64,000 nucleotides of DNA from Nocardia alni (GTDB taxonomy: Bacteria; Actinomycetota; Actinomycetes; Mycobacteriales; Mycobacteriaceae): assembly GCF_019038435.1 (NCBI RefSeq), contig NZ_JAGPOX010000016.1:25522-89521 (forward strand), in the 5' to 3' direction. The notes beneath the pieces were generated by a model. It had not been told where the DNA came from. It saw only the letters and a program-made list of their open reading frames with translations, and did not search any database. Positions 26,028-35,006 of this stretch are shown here, one piece after another. Each line of letters starts with the position of its first letter. Positions within the stretch are counted from its first letter, which is position 1. The translations under genes were made by a program, and so were the position numbers.

Positions 26028-26108
26028 GTCAGTTACTGACACTTATTTACGTCAGTAACTGACGGTACATTCAGTCAGTTACTGACGCAAGTAGTGTCAG
26101 TAACTGAC
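26028..26108. promoter_or_regulatory. Four-box TetR operator array (GTCAGTWACTGAC)
   Basis: Four 13-bp near-palindromes at 26028-26040, 26051-26063, 26074-26086 and 26096-26108 each read GTCAGTTACTGAC or its complement GTCAGTAACTGAC. The centre-to-centre steps are 23, 23 and 22 bp, about two helical turns, so bound dimers would line up on one face. They fill the space between the divergent SDR and TetR genes and surely control both. The boxes are seen; the binding protein is inferred to be the adjacent TetR. Confidence 0.88.
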
Positions 26109-26129
26109 TAGCGATGCTAGGGTGTGTGG

Positions 26130-26696
26130 ATGCCACGGAATTCCGATGACGTGCGGCTACGGCTCCAGGAGGCCGCGCTCGAGCTGTATCTGGAGCGCGG
26201 CTACGACAAGACCACGGCCGGGGACATCGCCGCGCGCGCCGGGGTCACCGAGCGGACCTTCTTCCGCCACTTCGTCGACAAGCGTGAGGTCTTCTTCGAC
26301 GGCCAGGAGCAACTGCGCGAGCTGCTGGTCGACGCGGTCGCCGCAGTACCGGCCGACACCAAACCCCTCCCCACCCTGCGGGCCGCGTTCCACCAGGCCG
26401 TGCCGCTGATCGAGCACAACCTCCCGGTCACCGAACGCCGGTATCCGGTCATCATGGCGACGCCCGCCTTGCAAGAGCGTTCGCTGGCCAAGCACGCGGC
26501 CCTGGTCGCCGCACTCACCGACGCCCTACGCGCCCGCGGCGTCTCCGAGCAACTCGCGGCGCTGCACGCCCAGGTCGGCATGGACACCTACGCGATCGCG
26601 ATCCGCCGCTGGGGGGCCGACCGCACGGACGATCTCCACACCCACCTCGACCGAGCCTTCACAGATCTGCGACTGGCCGCGAATGCCCTGAAATGA
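26130..26696 (+). CDS. TetR-family transcriptional regulator
   Basis: 188 residues from ATG 26130. The HTH is clear: LQEAALELYLERGYDKTTAGDIAARAGVTERTFFRHFVDKREVF. The ligand domain (residues 60-188) is helical with no recognised effector. It is divergent from the SDR/esterase operon and faces a four-box operator, so it probably represses both directions until its ligand, perhaps the substrate of the esterase or SDR, binds. Confidence 0.92.
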   Translation: MPRNSDDVRLRLQEAALELYLERGYDKTTAGDIAARAGVTERTFFRHFVDKREVFFDGQEQLRELLVDAVAAVPADTKPLPTLRAAFHQAVPLIEHNLPVTERRYPVIMATPALQERSLAKHAALVAALTDALRARGVSEQLAALHAQVGMDTYAIAIRRWGADRTDDLHTHLDRAFTDLRLAANALK

Positions 26697-26725
26697 GGGT
26701 CAGGGTGCAGTGCGGAAGAGTTCGA

Positions 26726-27973
26726 CTACTCCGGTGATGCCATCCAGAGTCCGCTGATCGGCAGACAGGTCAGCTTGTCGCCGAAGGGGAGTTGCTCGTT
26801 TCCGCAGTAGAGCACATATCCGGCGTGGAAGCGGTCGCCAAGTCGTTGTTCCAACATGCGGAGTGCGCGGAAGTCGTCCGTTCGGACGGTTTCGGCGGCT
26901 TTGACCTCGATGCCGATGATGCGGCCCGCATTGTCTTCGAGGATGGCATCGACCTCGTGGCCGTCACGGTCGCGGTAATGATGCAGTCGGACCATCGTTC
27001 GGCTCCACGTAATTTGGCGGCTCAGCTCGCCCAGAACGAAGGTTTCGACGGTGCCACCGGTGGTGGCGTCGTTGGTGATGCCGGTGAGCAGGTGAGCGGC
27101 TAGACCGGAGTCGGTGAAGACCAGCTTCGGAGTGGAGATGGCCCGTGTGGTGGCGTTGGCGGACCATGCGGGTATGAGCCGAATCAGATAGACGAGCTCG
27201 AGCAATGCGACATAGTTACGGACGGTGGTCAGCGGAATGCCGAGGTCCGTGGACAATCGGTTGTAGCTGAGCAGTCCACCGCTCTGTGCTGCCAGGGCGG
27301 CGATGAGTCGACGCATATCGGAAATACGTTGAATATCCGCGACTTGATGGATGTCGCGGCTCATGATGTCGTCGAGGTAGGACTTGAAGAATTGGGCGCG
27401 TCGGCGAGGGTTCGTGCGTCGGATGGCCTCTGGATAGCCGCCATGGGAGGCCAGGGCGAGGTAGTCGCGGCGGCGAAGGGACGACTCCGGGGCTCGGATT
27501 CGGCGTCCGTGAGAGAAGGCGGCGTCGATGAATCCGTCGGGCATTCCTTCGATTTCGCCCTGCGAGAGGGGAAACAGTTCCACGGTTTCCGAACGGCCCG
27601 GCAGCGAGTCGGGAAGGCTCGACAGGCCGAGGAGACGGGCCGATCCGGTCAGGAGGAACCGACCCGGCCGCGGGTCCCGGTCGACAGCGTTCTTGATCGC
27701 TAGCCACAGCTCCGGGGCGCGCTGGACCTCATCGATCAACATCGTCCCAGGAGCATCGAGGAATGCTATGGGGTCAGCATTAGCTGAGGCGAGGGTGCGT
27801 GGGTCATCGAGATATCGTTTTACCGTGTCGGCACGGCCGTCGAGGCAGCGCTCGGCGAGAGTGCTCTTACCGGTTTGCCGAGCTCCGTTCACGATGACGA
27901 CCCGAGTGTCGGCAAGCGCCTCTTCTACCAGCTCAGCCGCCCTACGGGGGAGGTACTCGACTCCTTCGCGCAT
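26726..27973 (-). CDS. AAA ATPase with DUF4143 nuclease-like C-terminal domain
   Basis: 415 residues. Walker A GARQTGKST at residues 30-38, Walker B TMLIDEVQRAP, sensor FLLTGSARLLG. The C-terminal DUF4143 part has a restriction-endonuclease-like strand order, HEVDAILEDNAGRIIGIEVKAAETV, with a possible Asp-Glu-x-Lys site. This family is widespread and variably present; its job is not settled. Transcription may be leaderless: TAGAAT lies six bases before the ATG and there is no ribosome site. Eight 23-bp repeats begin just upstream and overlap the predicted -35 region. Confidence 0.9.
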   Translation of the reverse strand: MREGVEYLPRRAAELVEEALADTRVVIVNGARQTGKSTLAERCLDGRADTVKRYLDDPRTLASANADPIAFLDAPGTMLIDEVQRAPELWLAIKNAVDRDPRPGRFLLTGSARLLGLSSLPDSLPGRSETVELFPLSQGEIEGMPDGFIDAAFSHGRRIRAPESSLRRRDYLALASHGGYPEAIRRTNPRRRAQFFKSYLDDIMSRDIHQVADIQRISDMRRLIAALAAQSGGLLSYNRLSTDLGIPLTTVRNYVALLELVYLIRLIPAWSANATTRAISTPKLVFTDSGLAAHLLTGITNDATTGGTVETFVLGELSRQITWSRTMVRLHHYRDRDGHEVDAILEDNAGRIIGIEVKAAETVRTDDFRALRMLEQRLGDRFHAGYVLYCGNEQLPFGDKLTCLPISGLWMASPE

Positions 27974-27996
27974 GCGCCAATTCTAGCGGAGCATCC

Positions 27997-28180
27997 GATA
28001 GTCTGCCGACAAGTGCCCCGATAGTCTGCCGAGAGGTATGTCGATAGTCTGCCGAGGGTTGTGTGGATGATCTGCCGAGGGTTGTGTGGATGATCTGCCG
28101 GTGGTGTGCTGGTCGATCTGCCGCTGGTTCGGTGGTGGAATTGCCGGGCTGAGGGTGGTGGATCTGCCGACACTAACCCG
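27997..28180. repeat. Eight tandem 23-bp repeats upstream of the AAA/DUF4143 gene
   Basis: Eight contiguous 23-bp units start at 27997, 28020, 28043, 28066, 28089, 28112, 28135 and 28158. The core TCTGCCG recurs at exactly 23-bp steps (28002 to 28163; unit 7 has ATTGCCG). Units 2-4 are most alike (GATAGTCTGCCGAG type) and the outer units are more diverged. There are no spacers, so this is not CRISPR. Unit 1 overlaps the predicted -35 of the ATPase gene, so the array may bind a regulator cooperatively; alternatively it is a variable-number repeat. Confidence 0.9.
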
Positions 28181-28410
28181 CCTGCCTTCGGCGAATGGGC
28201 ACCCTCAGTGATGACTTCCTCCATGACAACCGCATCTGGCGAAGCGTGGTCGGTCGCGCAGGGCGATTGCGATCAGCCTGATCCAAATTCGTTCGGGCCG
28301 ATCACCTTCGGCGCGGACGCAGGTAGAGCATCATCGTGTTACATCGGGTGACAGTGCGAGAAAGGTCACACGGCAGGAAGCCGGGGTCCTCCGCAATTAT
28401 ATTTGTGCGG

Positions 28411-29103
28411 GTGGGACAGCCAAGTCCGTGGCAAGCGAGACGGATTCACGCCCCGGAGGCTGTTTCTCGCCCAACTGCCTCCGCACCGCCTCGCCGAGTT
28501 CTGCCGATACCCGACGGCACTATGGGCTATGTCTGCGGTGGAATCGGAAGCCTGGTTATCTTCCCCCTCTTATTCATGCCTTGGCTCACCGTGGGGGGAT
28601 GGGATGGTCGAGCGCAGGCCAACGCGTTCGGCGAGATCAAGGCCAGCACTGTGTATTTGAATATCTGGTCGCAGTCTGGACCTGGTCTGGCTCACCTGAC
28701 AGGCGTATGGGCGCTGTCGGCCGTCGTCGCCATTGTGCTTCTGGCTTTCGCCATCGCGCTCATTCTGCGCGGCAGTAGCGGCAACGTCGCGCATGTCGCC
28801 GCGGCTACCGCCGTAGTCGTGGCCGTATCGACGGTCGGCGACGTGTTCTACCTGCTGGGTAAGGGGCCCGAGCTGAAAGCGATGGTCGGTTTCGGTGGGG
28901 ATCTGGGTGGCCAATTAGGGCTCGTGGCTCGCGCCTTCGCGGGCAAGGGTAACTATCCGATGCCCGGCACCGCCGATACCTATGGCACAGCCAGACTCAC
29001 CATGTGGGCGCTGGTGGCATGCGTGATGTCGATCCTGTCGGCCGGGGCGGTGCTCGCCCAGTGGAATCACAACCGACCGAGGTCGCCTCGAAGGGCGGTC
29101 TAG
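28411..29103 (+). CDS. Four-helix membrane protein of unknown function
   Basis: 230 residues if GTG 28411 is used; ATG 28522 would give the membrane part alone. A Pro/Ala/Arg-rich cytoplasmic start leads to helix 1 (YVCGGIGSLVIFPLLFMPWLTV), an outside loop of about 40 residues containing VYLNIWSQSGPG, two central helices (VWALSAVVAIVLLAFAIALIL, VAAATAVVVAVSTVGDVFYLL), a Gly-rich loop and a last helix. This Pro-rich-then-four-helix layout is common in nocardial proteins of unknown function. The start and role are uncertain. It converges with a TetR gene. Confidence 0.6.
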   Translation: MGQPSPWQARRIHAPEAVSRPTASAPPRRVLPIPDGTMGYVCGGIGSLVIFPLLFMPWLTVGGWDGRAQANAFGEIKASTVYLNIWSQSGPGLAHLTGVWALSAVVAIVLLAFAIALILRGSSGNVAHVAAATAVVVAVSTVGDVFYLLGKGPELKAMVGFGGDLGGQLGLVARAFAGKGNYPMPGTADTYGTARLTMWALVACVMSILSAGAVLAQWNHNRPRSPRRAV

Positions 29104-29714
29104 ACCGGAGTCGGCAACCGGAAGCCCGAGGCGAGCATCTCGAACGATGCGTCCATCATGGCCAGCAGGTCGGAGCCCGGGTCTTCGGGGTTCCACACCG
29201 ACAGGGTCGCTCGGATGACCCCGTGCGCGGCGCCGGCCACGGCGCGTGAGTAGAGGTCGTCGGCCGGGAGGCCGGTGCGACGGGAGATCCCTTCCGCTAT
29301 CAGGGTTTGCGTGCGGCGGCTGTCGGCGAAGGCCATGGGCACCACTCGCGGATGCCGCCGCACCAGTTGCTGGTGCTCCCGCCAGGTCGGGCGCTCCTGA
29401 AGCAGGCGGATGCCCGCGTTGATCGCCTGGTGAACCGCTAGCAGCGGGTCCTCCTCGGCGGGGCGCGCGGCGATGCGGTCGGCCAGGGAGCCGCCGGCGC
29501 GCTCCTCGTGCCAGTCCAGCACGGCGTCGTCCTTGGAGCCGAAGTAGTTGAAGAAGGTGCGCGGGGAGACCTCGGCGGCGGCGCAGATGTCGTTGACCGT
29601 GACCGAGTCCGGACCTCGCTGCGCGTAGAGACGGACGGCGGCACGGTGCAGCGCCTCGCGGGTCTGCTGCTTCTTGCGTTCCCGGAGGCCGACGCCCGCG
29701 CTCGTGCTGCTCAC
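29100..29714 (-). CDS. TetR-family transcriptional regulator
   Basis: 204 residues from GTG 29714. HTH: REALHRAAVRLYAQRGPDSVTVNDICAAAEVSPRTFFNYFGSKDDAVLDWH, a sequence typical of the AcrR-like branch with an FNYF recognition helix. The C-terminal domain is helical. Divergent from the FUSC gene, with the operator at 29734-29761 between them, so it likely represses that exporter. Confidence 0.9.
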   Translation of the reverse strand: MSSTSAGVGLRERKKQQTREALHRAAVRLYAQRGPDSVTVNDICAAAEVSPRTFFNYFGSKDDAVLDWHEERAGGSLADRIAARPAEEDPLLAVHQAINAGIRLLQERPTWREHQQLVRRHPRVVPMAFADSRRTQTLIAEGISRRTGLPADDLYSRAVAGAAHGVIRATLSVWNPEDPGSDLLAMMDASFEMLASGFRLPTPV

Positions 29715-29733
29715 GCCCGCTATGTTACAGCAA

Positions 29734-29761
29734 TGCAGATTTGCACGAGTGCAAGTTTGCA
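29734..29761. promoter_or_regulatory. Inverted repeat, likely TetR operator for the FUSC gene
   Basis: A perfect core TTGCAC-GA-GTGCAA at 29741-29754 is extended by outer TGCA...TGCA arms, with 11 of 13 bases paired in each half. It lies 20 bp from the TetR start and upstream of the FUSC gene. Confidence 0.75.
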
Positions 29762-29892
29762 GTACTACAAAAAATAACTTAGGCTGGCTAAGTAACTAGC
29801 GGTGGGGTCACGGCGACGAAGCCGTGCGCAACGGAGCGGCCGACGGAGCCTCACGAGCCATTCGAAGCTTGGAAAACAAGGAGAACTGCGTC

Positions 29893-32800
29893 TTGTCGAC
29901 TGTGTTCGGCAGTGGCGGCAGGTGCCCGACCTGCCGTCCGCCTTGGCCCATACGTCTGCGTGATCACCTGCAAGCCACCGATCCCGCCCTGGCCCGTCTG
30001 CGCACCGGGTGGCGAATGCTGATGGTTCTTCCGGTCACCTTGGCCGTGGGCTACGGGATGGCCCATGCGCTGGGGCAACCGGCCATGTTCGGGATGACCT
30101 ACGGCGGCATAGCCGGACTGCTGATCGGCCTGACGATCGCCGGCCCCAAGGCGGGGCGGCTGGCCGTGCGCTGCGTCTGGGGTGTCCCGGCCTTCCTGCT
30201 CGCGCTGCTGTGCGCGATCGAGGTCCAGCCTTACCGGATTCTCGCGCTGCTCGCGGTGGCCGTGGTTGTCGTGGTGCAACTTGCGGCGCCCGCGTTCCTC
30301 GGCGAGTTCGGGCATGACGGCGGCGTCATGCTCTTCGCCGGTTTCCTCGGCGGCATCCTGGTGCCCATACCGCTGGAGAAGATGCAGTACATCGCCCCGA
30401 TCGTCATCGTCGCGGCGGCTGCGGCGGCCGTGGTCCAGGTGGTGCTGTGCCGGATGCGCCCGGCGACCGGTCTGGTGCACATCGAACGGGCCTTCCTGAC
30501 CCGCACCCGTTACGTGGTCCGGCGCGCCACCCGGATGCTCGAGCCGGGCGAATCCACCGCCCGCGCGAACCGCAAACTCTGCGACGAGATGATCCACCTG
30601 AACGAGGCGGCCATGCTCGTGGACGGCCATCTGGCAAGCTCCGGGCGTCCGGGAGGGGCCGCCGCTCGCATGCACCGGCTGGTTTTCGACACCGAGCTGG
30701 CCGCGAACGCGCTGGGCCGCACGGTCGTTCTGCTGTGCCGCGTCCCGCTGCCCGACGAGGTACGCGCGCACCTGCTCGCGGCTCTCGCTGGTCTCGACCG
30801 CGGCGGTCGGCGGCATGACGACGCGCTCCCGGCCGCGACCGCACCGCTACTCGACTGGCTGGCCCGGCACGAGGGCGATTCCCGGGATACCGAACACGAG
30901 CACCTCGTCTCGATGCTCTACCGGTTCGTCGCCGTGCTCGGCGACCTGCACCGCGTCAGCGATGCCTGGACCACCCAGGTGGACGAGCGGCTGGAGGCGG
31001 ATATCGCCGCCGCCGACACTCAACCCTTCACCACACCCGTCGAGCTGGTCACGGGCAAGCTGCCCGGCACCAACCTGCTGGCCGGCCGTGCCCTGGGCGC
31101 CGGTGGCATGGGCCGCCCCTGGAACGTCTGGAGCAAGCCCGACCCCCAGATCCGGATCGCCGTTCAGATGCTGATCACGCTGGTGATCGCCATTCCGCTG
31201 GGTGACGCGCTGAACGGCTATCGGTTCTACTGGGCCGTGATCGGCGCGCTGATCATCTTCATGAACACCGACTCCGTGCACGATCGGGTGCGCAAGACCG
31301 TCAAACGCGTCGTCGGCACGCTCATCGGCGGTTTCGTCGGAATCGGCGTCGCGGATCTTCTCGGAGTACACCACCCGATGGTGACGGTGACACTGCTGTG
31401 CCTGGCCGTTGTGGCGGGCGCCTACTCGATCAGCGCCTACTACGGGGTGTGGGCCGGCAGCCTGGCCTTCGCGCTCATCCAGCTCTACGCCTTCACCGGC
31501 GGATTCAAGGACTCGGTGGTGGTGTTGCGTGCGGGGGAGAACGCCCTGGGTGCGGTCATCGCCATCCTGGTGGCTCTGGTGGTCCTGCCCCTCGCGACCC
31601 GCACTCTGCTGCGCCACGCCCAGGCCACCCACGTCCGCTCGCTGGCCACGTTCGTGCGCGAGTCCGGTGAGGTGTGGAGCGGATCCGCTGGCGCCGAAGG
31701 CACCCGTGAGCAGGCCAGAGCGGTGGACCAGGCGACTCATGAGCTGCGCCGGTTCACCCTGTCGCTCGTTCATCTTCCGGGCAGCGCCGGCCGCGAGCAT
31801 GCCGAGGAGATCCGTTCCATGCTGCGCACTGCCGCCGTCTGCGCGCGGGAGATGTCGCTCGGCAGCGGTAGGGCTGTGCTGACCGCGGGCCAGCGTGCAC
31901 AACTCCTGCGGATCACCGGCAGCCTGTCCGACTCGATCGACGCCCTTGCCGGGATCGTGTCGGAGACCGAGAAGGCCTCCGCCGGCGCACCCGTCCCCGA
32001 GCCCTGGATCCGCCGGGCCGAGGAGATCCGGCAGTTGCAGGCGGCTCTGTCCGTCTCCCCGGCCAACGCCCGGTTGCGGCACGCGCTCCATTATCTCGGG
32101 TACCTGGACGATCTGCTGGGAGACCTCGCCGCCCGGCTGGACATGACCGTGCAGGGGAGCGACTACCGTACCGTCGCCCCGGCCCTCGACCGTGAGCTGT
32201 TCGCCCTGCACGCCCGCCAGGCGACCGCCGAACGGGCGCGATCGGCAGGCGGCCCGGCACGCTACGCCCGCGCCGCGTCCGCTGTGCAGACGCGGCCGGT
32301 GGCCGATTCGCCGATCTCCGGCGGCGACGGTCGCTGGATCGGCGGTCGCGTCCTCACCGGAACCGGTCACCCGCTGTCCGCCGCGGCGCTGACCCTGATC
32401 GATCAGCACGGCCGCCAGGTCTCGCGTGCGACCGGAAGGGATGACGGCAGCTACCGCATCTCCGTGCCCGCGACGGGCAGTTACGTGCTGATCGTCTCGG
32501 CGACCGGTCACGGACCGGTGGCCGTGAACGTGACCGCGAGTTCGAGTACGCAGCAGCAGGACGTCACCCTGCTGGGCTCGGGTGAACTGTCGGGCGTCGT
32601 GCGCCGGGCCGACCACGGTGAGCCACTCGCGGACGCCACCGTGACCCTGACCGACGCCCGCGGCGAGGTGGTCGGGGCGGCGATCACCGCCGCCGACGGC
32701 GCCTACGTGTGCGGCGGCCTGATATCGGGCCGCTACACCCTGGTGGCCAACGCCGAATCCATGCGCCCGACGGCGATCACCCTGACCGTGCCCGAGACCG

Positions 32801-33084
32801 AACACCTGCGCTACGACATCGACATGGAGCAGGCGGCCTTGCTCGCCGGTTCGGTCCGAGCCGGCGAACGAGCTGTCCCCGACGCCCGCGTGACGGTCCT
32901 CGACGCCTCCGGCGCCCTGGTAGCCCACGCCCACACCGACACCGACGGCCACTATGTCGTCCCGGACCTGGATAAGGGCCGCTACACCGTGGTAACCAGC
33001 GGCTACCCGCCCGCGACCAGCCGCGTCACAGTGACAGGCACCGAGATCGTCCACGACCTGGTGCTCGGCTACGACGACCAGTAG
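29893..33084 (+). CDS. FUSC-family transporter fused to three carboxypeptidase-regulatory-like domains
   Basis: 1063 residues from TTG 29893, nine bases after AAGGAG. Two membrane blocks (about residues 45-210 and 415-590), each of about six helices, flank a soluble segment, as in FUSC/aromatic-acid-exporter proteins. The second block has YRFYWAVIGALIIFMNT and TVKRVVGTLIGGFVG. From about residue 813 to the end come three beta-sandwich repeats with the pattern VSRATGRDDGSYRISVPATGSYVLIVSA, GAAITAADGAYVCGGLISGRYTLVAN and VAHAHTDTDGHYVVPDLDKGRYTVV, as in CarboxypepD_reg/prealbumin-like domains. That tail is not usual in FUSC proteins. It probably exports an aromatic or lipophilic compound under the divergent TetR. 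Confidence 0.85.
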   Translation: MSTVFGSGGRCPTCRPPWPIRLRDHLQATDPALARLRTGWRMLMVLPVTLAVGYGMAHALGQPAMFGMTYGGIAGLLIGLTIAGPKAGRLAVRCVWGVPAFLLALLCAIEVQPYRILALLAVAVVVVVQLAAPAFLGEFGHDGGVMLFAGFLGGILVPIPLEKMQYIAPIVIVAAAAAAVVQVVLCRMRPATGLVHIERAFLTRTRYVVRRATRMLEPGESTARANRKLCDEMIHLNEAAMLVDGHLASSGRPGGAAARMHRLVFDTELAANALGRTVVLLCRVPLPDEVRAHLLAALAGLDRGGRRHDDALPAATAPLLDWLARHEGDSRDTEHEHLVSMLYRFVAVLGDLHRVSDAWTTQVDERLEADIAAADTQPFTTPVELVTGKLPGTNLLAGRALGAGGMGRPWNVWSKPDPQIRIAVQMLITLVIAIPLGDALNGYRFYWAVIGALIIFMNTDSVHDRVRKTVKRVVGTLIGGFVGIGVADLLGVHHPMVTVTLLCLAVVAGAYSISAYYGVWAGSLAFALIQLYAFTGGFKDSVVVLRAGENALGAVIAILVALVVLPLATRTLLRHAQATHVRSLATFVRESGEVWSGSAGAEGTREQARAVDQATHELRRFTLSLVHLPGSAGREHAEEIRSMLRTAAVCAREMSLGSGRAVLTAGQRAQLLRITGSLSDSIDALAGIVSETEKASAGAPVPEPWIRRAEEIRQLQAALSVSPANARLRHALHYLGYLDDLLGDLAARLDMTVQGSDYRTVAPALDRELFALHARQATAERARSAGGPARYARAASAVQTRPVADSPISGGDGRWIGGRVLTGTGHPLSAAALTLIDQHGRQVSRATGRDDGSYRISVPATGSYVLIVSATGHGPVAVNVTASSSTQQQDVTLLGSGELSGVVRRADHGEPLADATVTLTDARGEVVGAAITAADGAYVCGGLISGRYTLVANAESMRPTAITLTVPETEHLRYDIDMEQAALLAGSVRAGERAVPDARVTVLDASGALVAHAHTDTDGHYVVPDLDKGRYTVVTSGYPPATSRVTVTGTEIVHDLVLGYDDQ

Positions 33085-33189
33085 GCCGCGTCGGATCGGT
33101 AGGCGCTTCCTCGCCTGCCCACCGCCGGGACACCCTGTGCCGCTGGCCTTTCGCGAGCGCGTGCTCGACGAGCCGTGAAATCGGCTGGG

Positions 33190-33831
33190 TCACAGGGTGT
33201 CGGCGGCCAGCCCTAAGCCCAGGGCGATCAGAATTGTGGCCAGGGCTCGTTCGATGCGTTGTCGAATGGCTTTGCGTTGCAGCCAGGTTGCGGCTCGGTT
33301 GGCGATCAGGACGACGCTCACGCACCAGGCGGTGTCGATGATCAGCTGGACTGTTGCGAGGGTCAGGACTGTCGCCAGGATCGGTCCTCGGGGCGGTAGG
33401 AACTGCGGCAGGATGGTCAGGCCGAAGACCGCCGCTTTCGGGTTGGCGGCGATCGAGATGAGCGAGGCGCGGAATGCCGCGGTCGGGGTGCGGCCGCTCG
33501 GTAGGACGCTGGGCAGTGATGTTCCGGGGGTGTCGTGGTTGCGGGCGCCGCGCCACGCCTGGATGCCGAGGTAGACCAGGACCGCGGCGCCGAGGATGTG
33601 GATTGCTTGGTCGAGGGCTCGGTTGGCGATCAGTAGGGCCGATAGGCCCGCGCCGCCGGCCAGCGTCCAGCCCAGGACGCCGATCTCGTTGCCCGCCACC
33701 GCCGCTAGTCCGGCCGATCGACCGTCGCGTATGGACCGCTGGAGGAACAGGGCGGTCGCCGGGCCGGGGATGGCGGCCAGGATCAGGCACGCCAGGGTGA
33801 AGGCGGGGAGGACGTGGAGCAGGTGCGACAT
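33190..33831 (-). CDS. LysE/RhtB-family exporter
   Basis: 213 residues with five or six helices and the family's first-loop signature, AAIPGPATALFLQRSIRDGRSAGLAAVAGNEIG, plus FRASLISIAANPKAAVFGLTILPQFL in the middle. These proteins export amino acids such as homoserine, lysine or leucine, or related small molecules. The substrate is not shown. Confidence 0.88.
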   Translation of the reverse strand: MSHLLHVLPAFTLACLILAAIPGPATALFLQRSIRDGRSAGLAAVAGNEIGVLGWTLAGGAGLSALLIANRALDQAIHILGAAVLVYLGIQAWRGARNHDTPGTSLPSVLPSGRTPTAAFRASLISIAANPKAAVFGLTILPQFLPPRGPILATVLTLATVQLIIDTAWCVSVVLIANRAATWLQRKAIRQRIERALATILIALGLGLAADTL

Positions 33832-34050
33832 TCCGTCGAGTCTGCTGACCGCCCCGAGGGCTCGTCCACTTGTTATCGCGTGTACCGCGCCGACCTGCTC
33901 GTCCGCTTGGGCGACGTGTCAGTTGTGAGCATCGTCCATCAGAGATCCGACGCCACAGACGTTGACAACGCGAGCTCACTGTCCTCAATGGGCTCGGCAT
34001 CCGGTCGCACCATGCAGGATCGAGCAAGCACCCGAACTCTGGCCGTCGAT

Positions 34051-34884
34051 TCAGGGCAACTGACCTGTTTCAGCCGCATTGCTCGAGGGCCAGGCATCGT
34101 TGTCTACCGCGAGCCAAGGCTCGCCTGCCGCGGAGGTGAGGGGGGTGCCGGTGAATTCCTGGACGTCGCGGTGGAGGTGTGACTGGTCGGCGTAACCGGT
34201 GTCGGCCGCCACCTGTGCGGGGGAGAGTCCCCGGACCAGTTGGTGTATGGCGTGATCGAATCGGACCAGCATGGCGGCGCGTTTGGGGGTGAGGCCGATG
34301 TGGGCGCCGAAACGTGACCACAGCCGCTGCCGGCTCCAACCGACCTCTGTTGCCAGATGTTCGATGCGGAACCGGCCTCTGCTGGCGATGATTTGGTGCC
34401 AGGCCCAGGCAATCTCGGGGGCGGCGCGGCGGTGGTCGTCGCACCAGCGTGTCGATAAGGTCGCCTCGATGAGCGCGAATCGTTCGGGCCAGCTGCGTGT
34501 TTCGTGTAGACGCTCGCTCAGGCGTATCGCGTCGCGGCCCCACAGATCGTCCAGAGAGACTATGCCCCCGGATAATTCGGCGAGTGGGAGCCGGAGAACG
34601 GCGGATGCGGTGAACGGTGACAGGCGGATCTGCACACACTCGATGTCTTCGAAGCGCACCGCGAACGGGTTGCCGGTCAGGCCGAGGGCCAGGCTGCTGG
34701 AGTGAGTTCGCCCCGACGGGTCACGGACCTCGAAGCGGTTGTCACCGATCGTGATCGCTACCGTGACAGCCGGATGCGGTATGGCGCGCAGCAGAGTTGG
34801 ACCGTCGCCGTGAATGCGGAATCCGGCCATGTCCACGCCTCGGGGCACGGGCATCCGCAGTGGTCGCGTGATCTCCCAAACCAC
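34051..34884 (-). CDS. AraC-family transcriptional regulator
   Basis: 277 residues from GTG 34884. The C-terminal double HTH is clear: FRIEHLATEVGWSRQRLWSRFGAHIGLTPKRAAMLVRFDHAIHQL followed by SPAQVAADTGYADQSHLHRDVQEFTGTPLT. The N-terminal half is a cupin-like sensing domain of the kind seen in nocardial and mycobacterial AraC proteins. Divergent from an exported hydrolase gene at 35007, which it may control. Confidence 0.9.
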   Translation of the reverse strand: MVWEITRPLRMPVPRGVDMAGFRIHGDGPTLLRAIPHPAVTVAITIGDNRFEVRDPSGRTHSSSLALGLTGNPFAVRFEDIECVQIRLSPFTASAVLRLPLAELSGGIVSLDDLWGRDAIRLSERLHETRSWPERFALIEATLSTRWCDDHRRAAPEIAWAWHQIIASRGRFRIEHLATEVGWSRQRLWSRFGAHIGLTPKRAAMLVRFDHAIHQLVRGLSPAQVAADTGYADQSHLHRDVQEFTGTPLTSAAGEPWLAVDNDAWPSSNAAETGQLP

Positions 34885-35006
34885 ACCGCGATCATACGTG
34901 TCGTCCAGGACGGGTAGCGAGCATCGAGGCCCTTACATTTCTTCAAGACGTAAGTCGTTGTCTCCCAGCAGGGTGGTGGTGTCACGAACGGACCGAAGGA
35001 GGACCT

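Noticed and set aside
27997..28180. 23-bp repeat array as a CRISPR
   Set aside because: Units are contiguous with no unique spacers, differ from one another and have no cas genes nearby.
26028..28180. A link between the 23-bp steps of the TetR boxes and the 23-bp repeat array
   Set aside because: The sequences are unrelated and separated by a gene; the shared 23-bp step is probably coincidence.
30847..33054. A 735-codon minus-strand frame opposite the FUSC gene
   Set aside because: Composition is like other antisense shadows (His/Gly/Gln/Val-rich) and the plus-strand protein has clear membrane and repeat structure.
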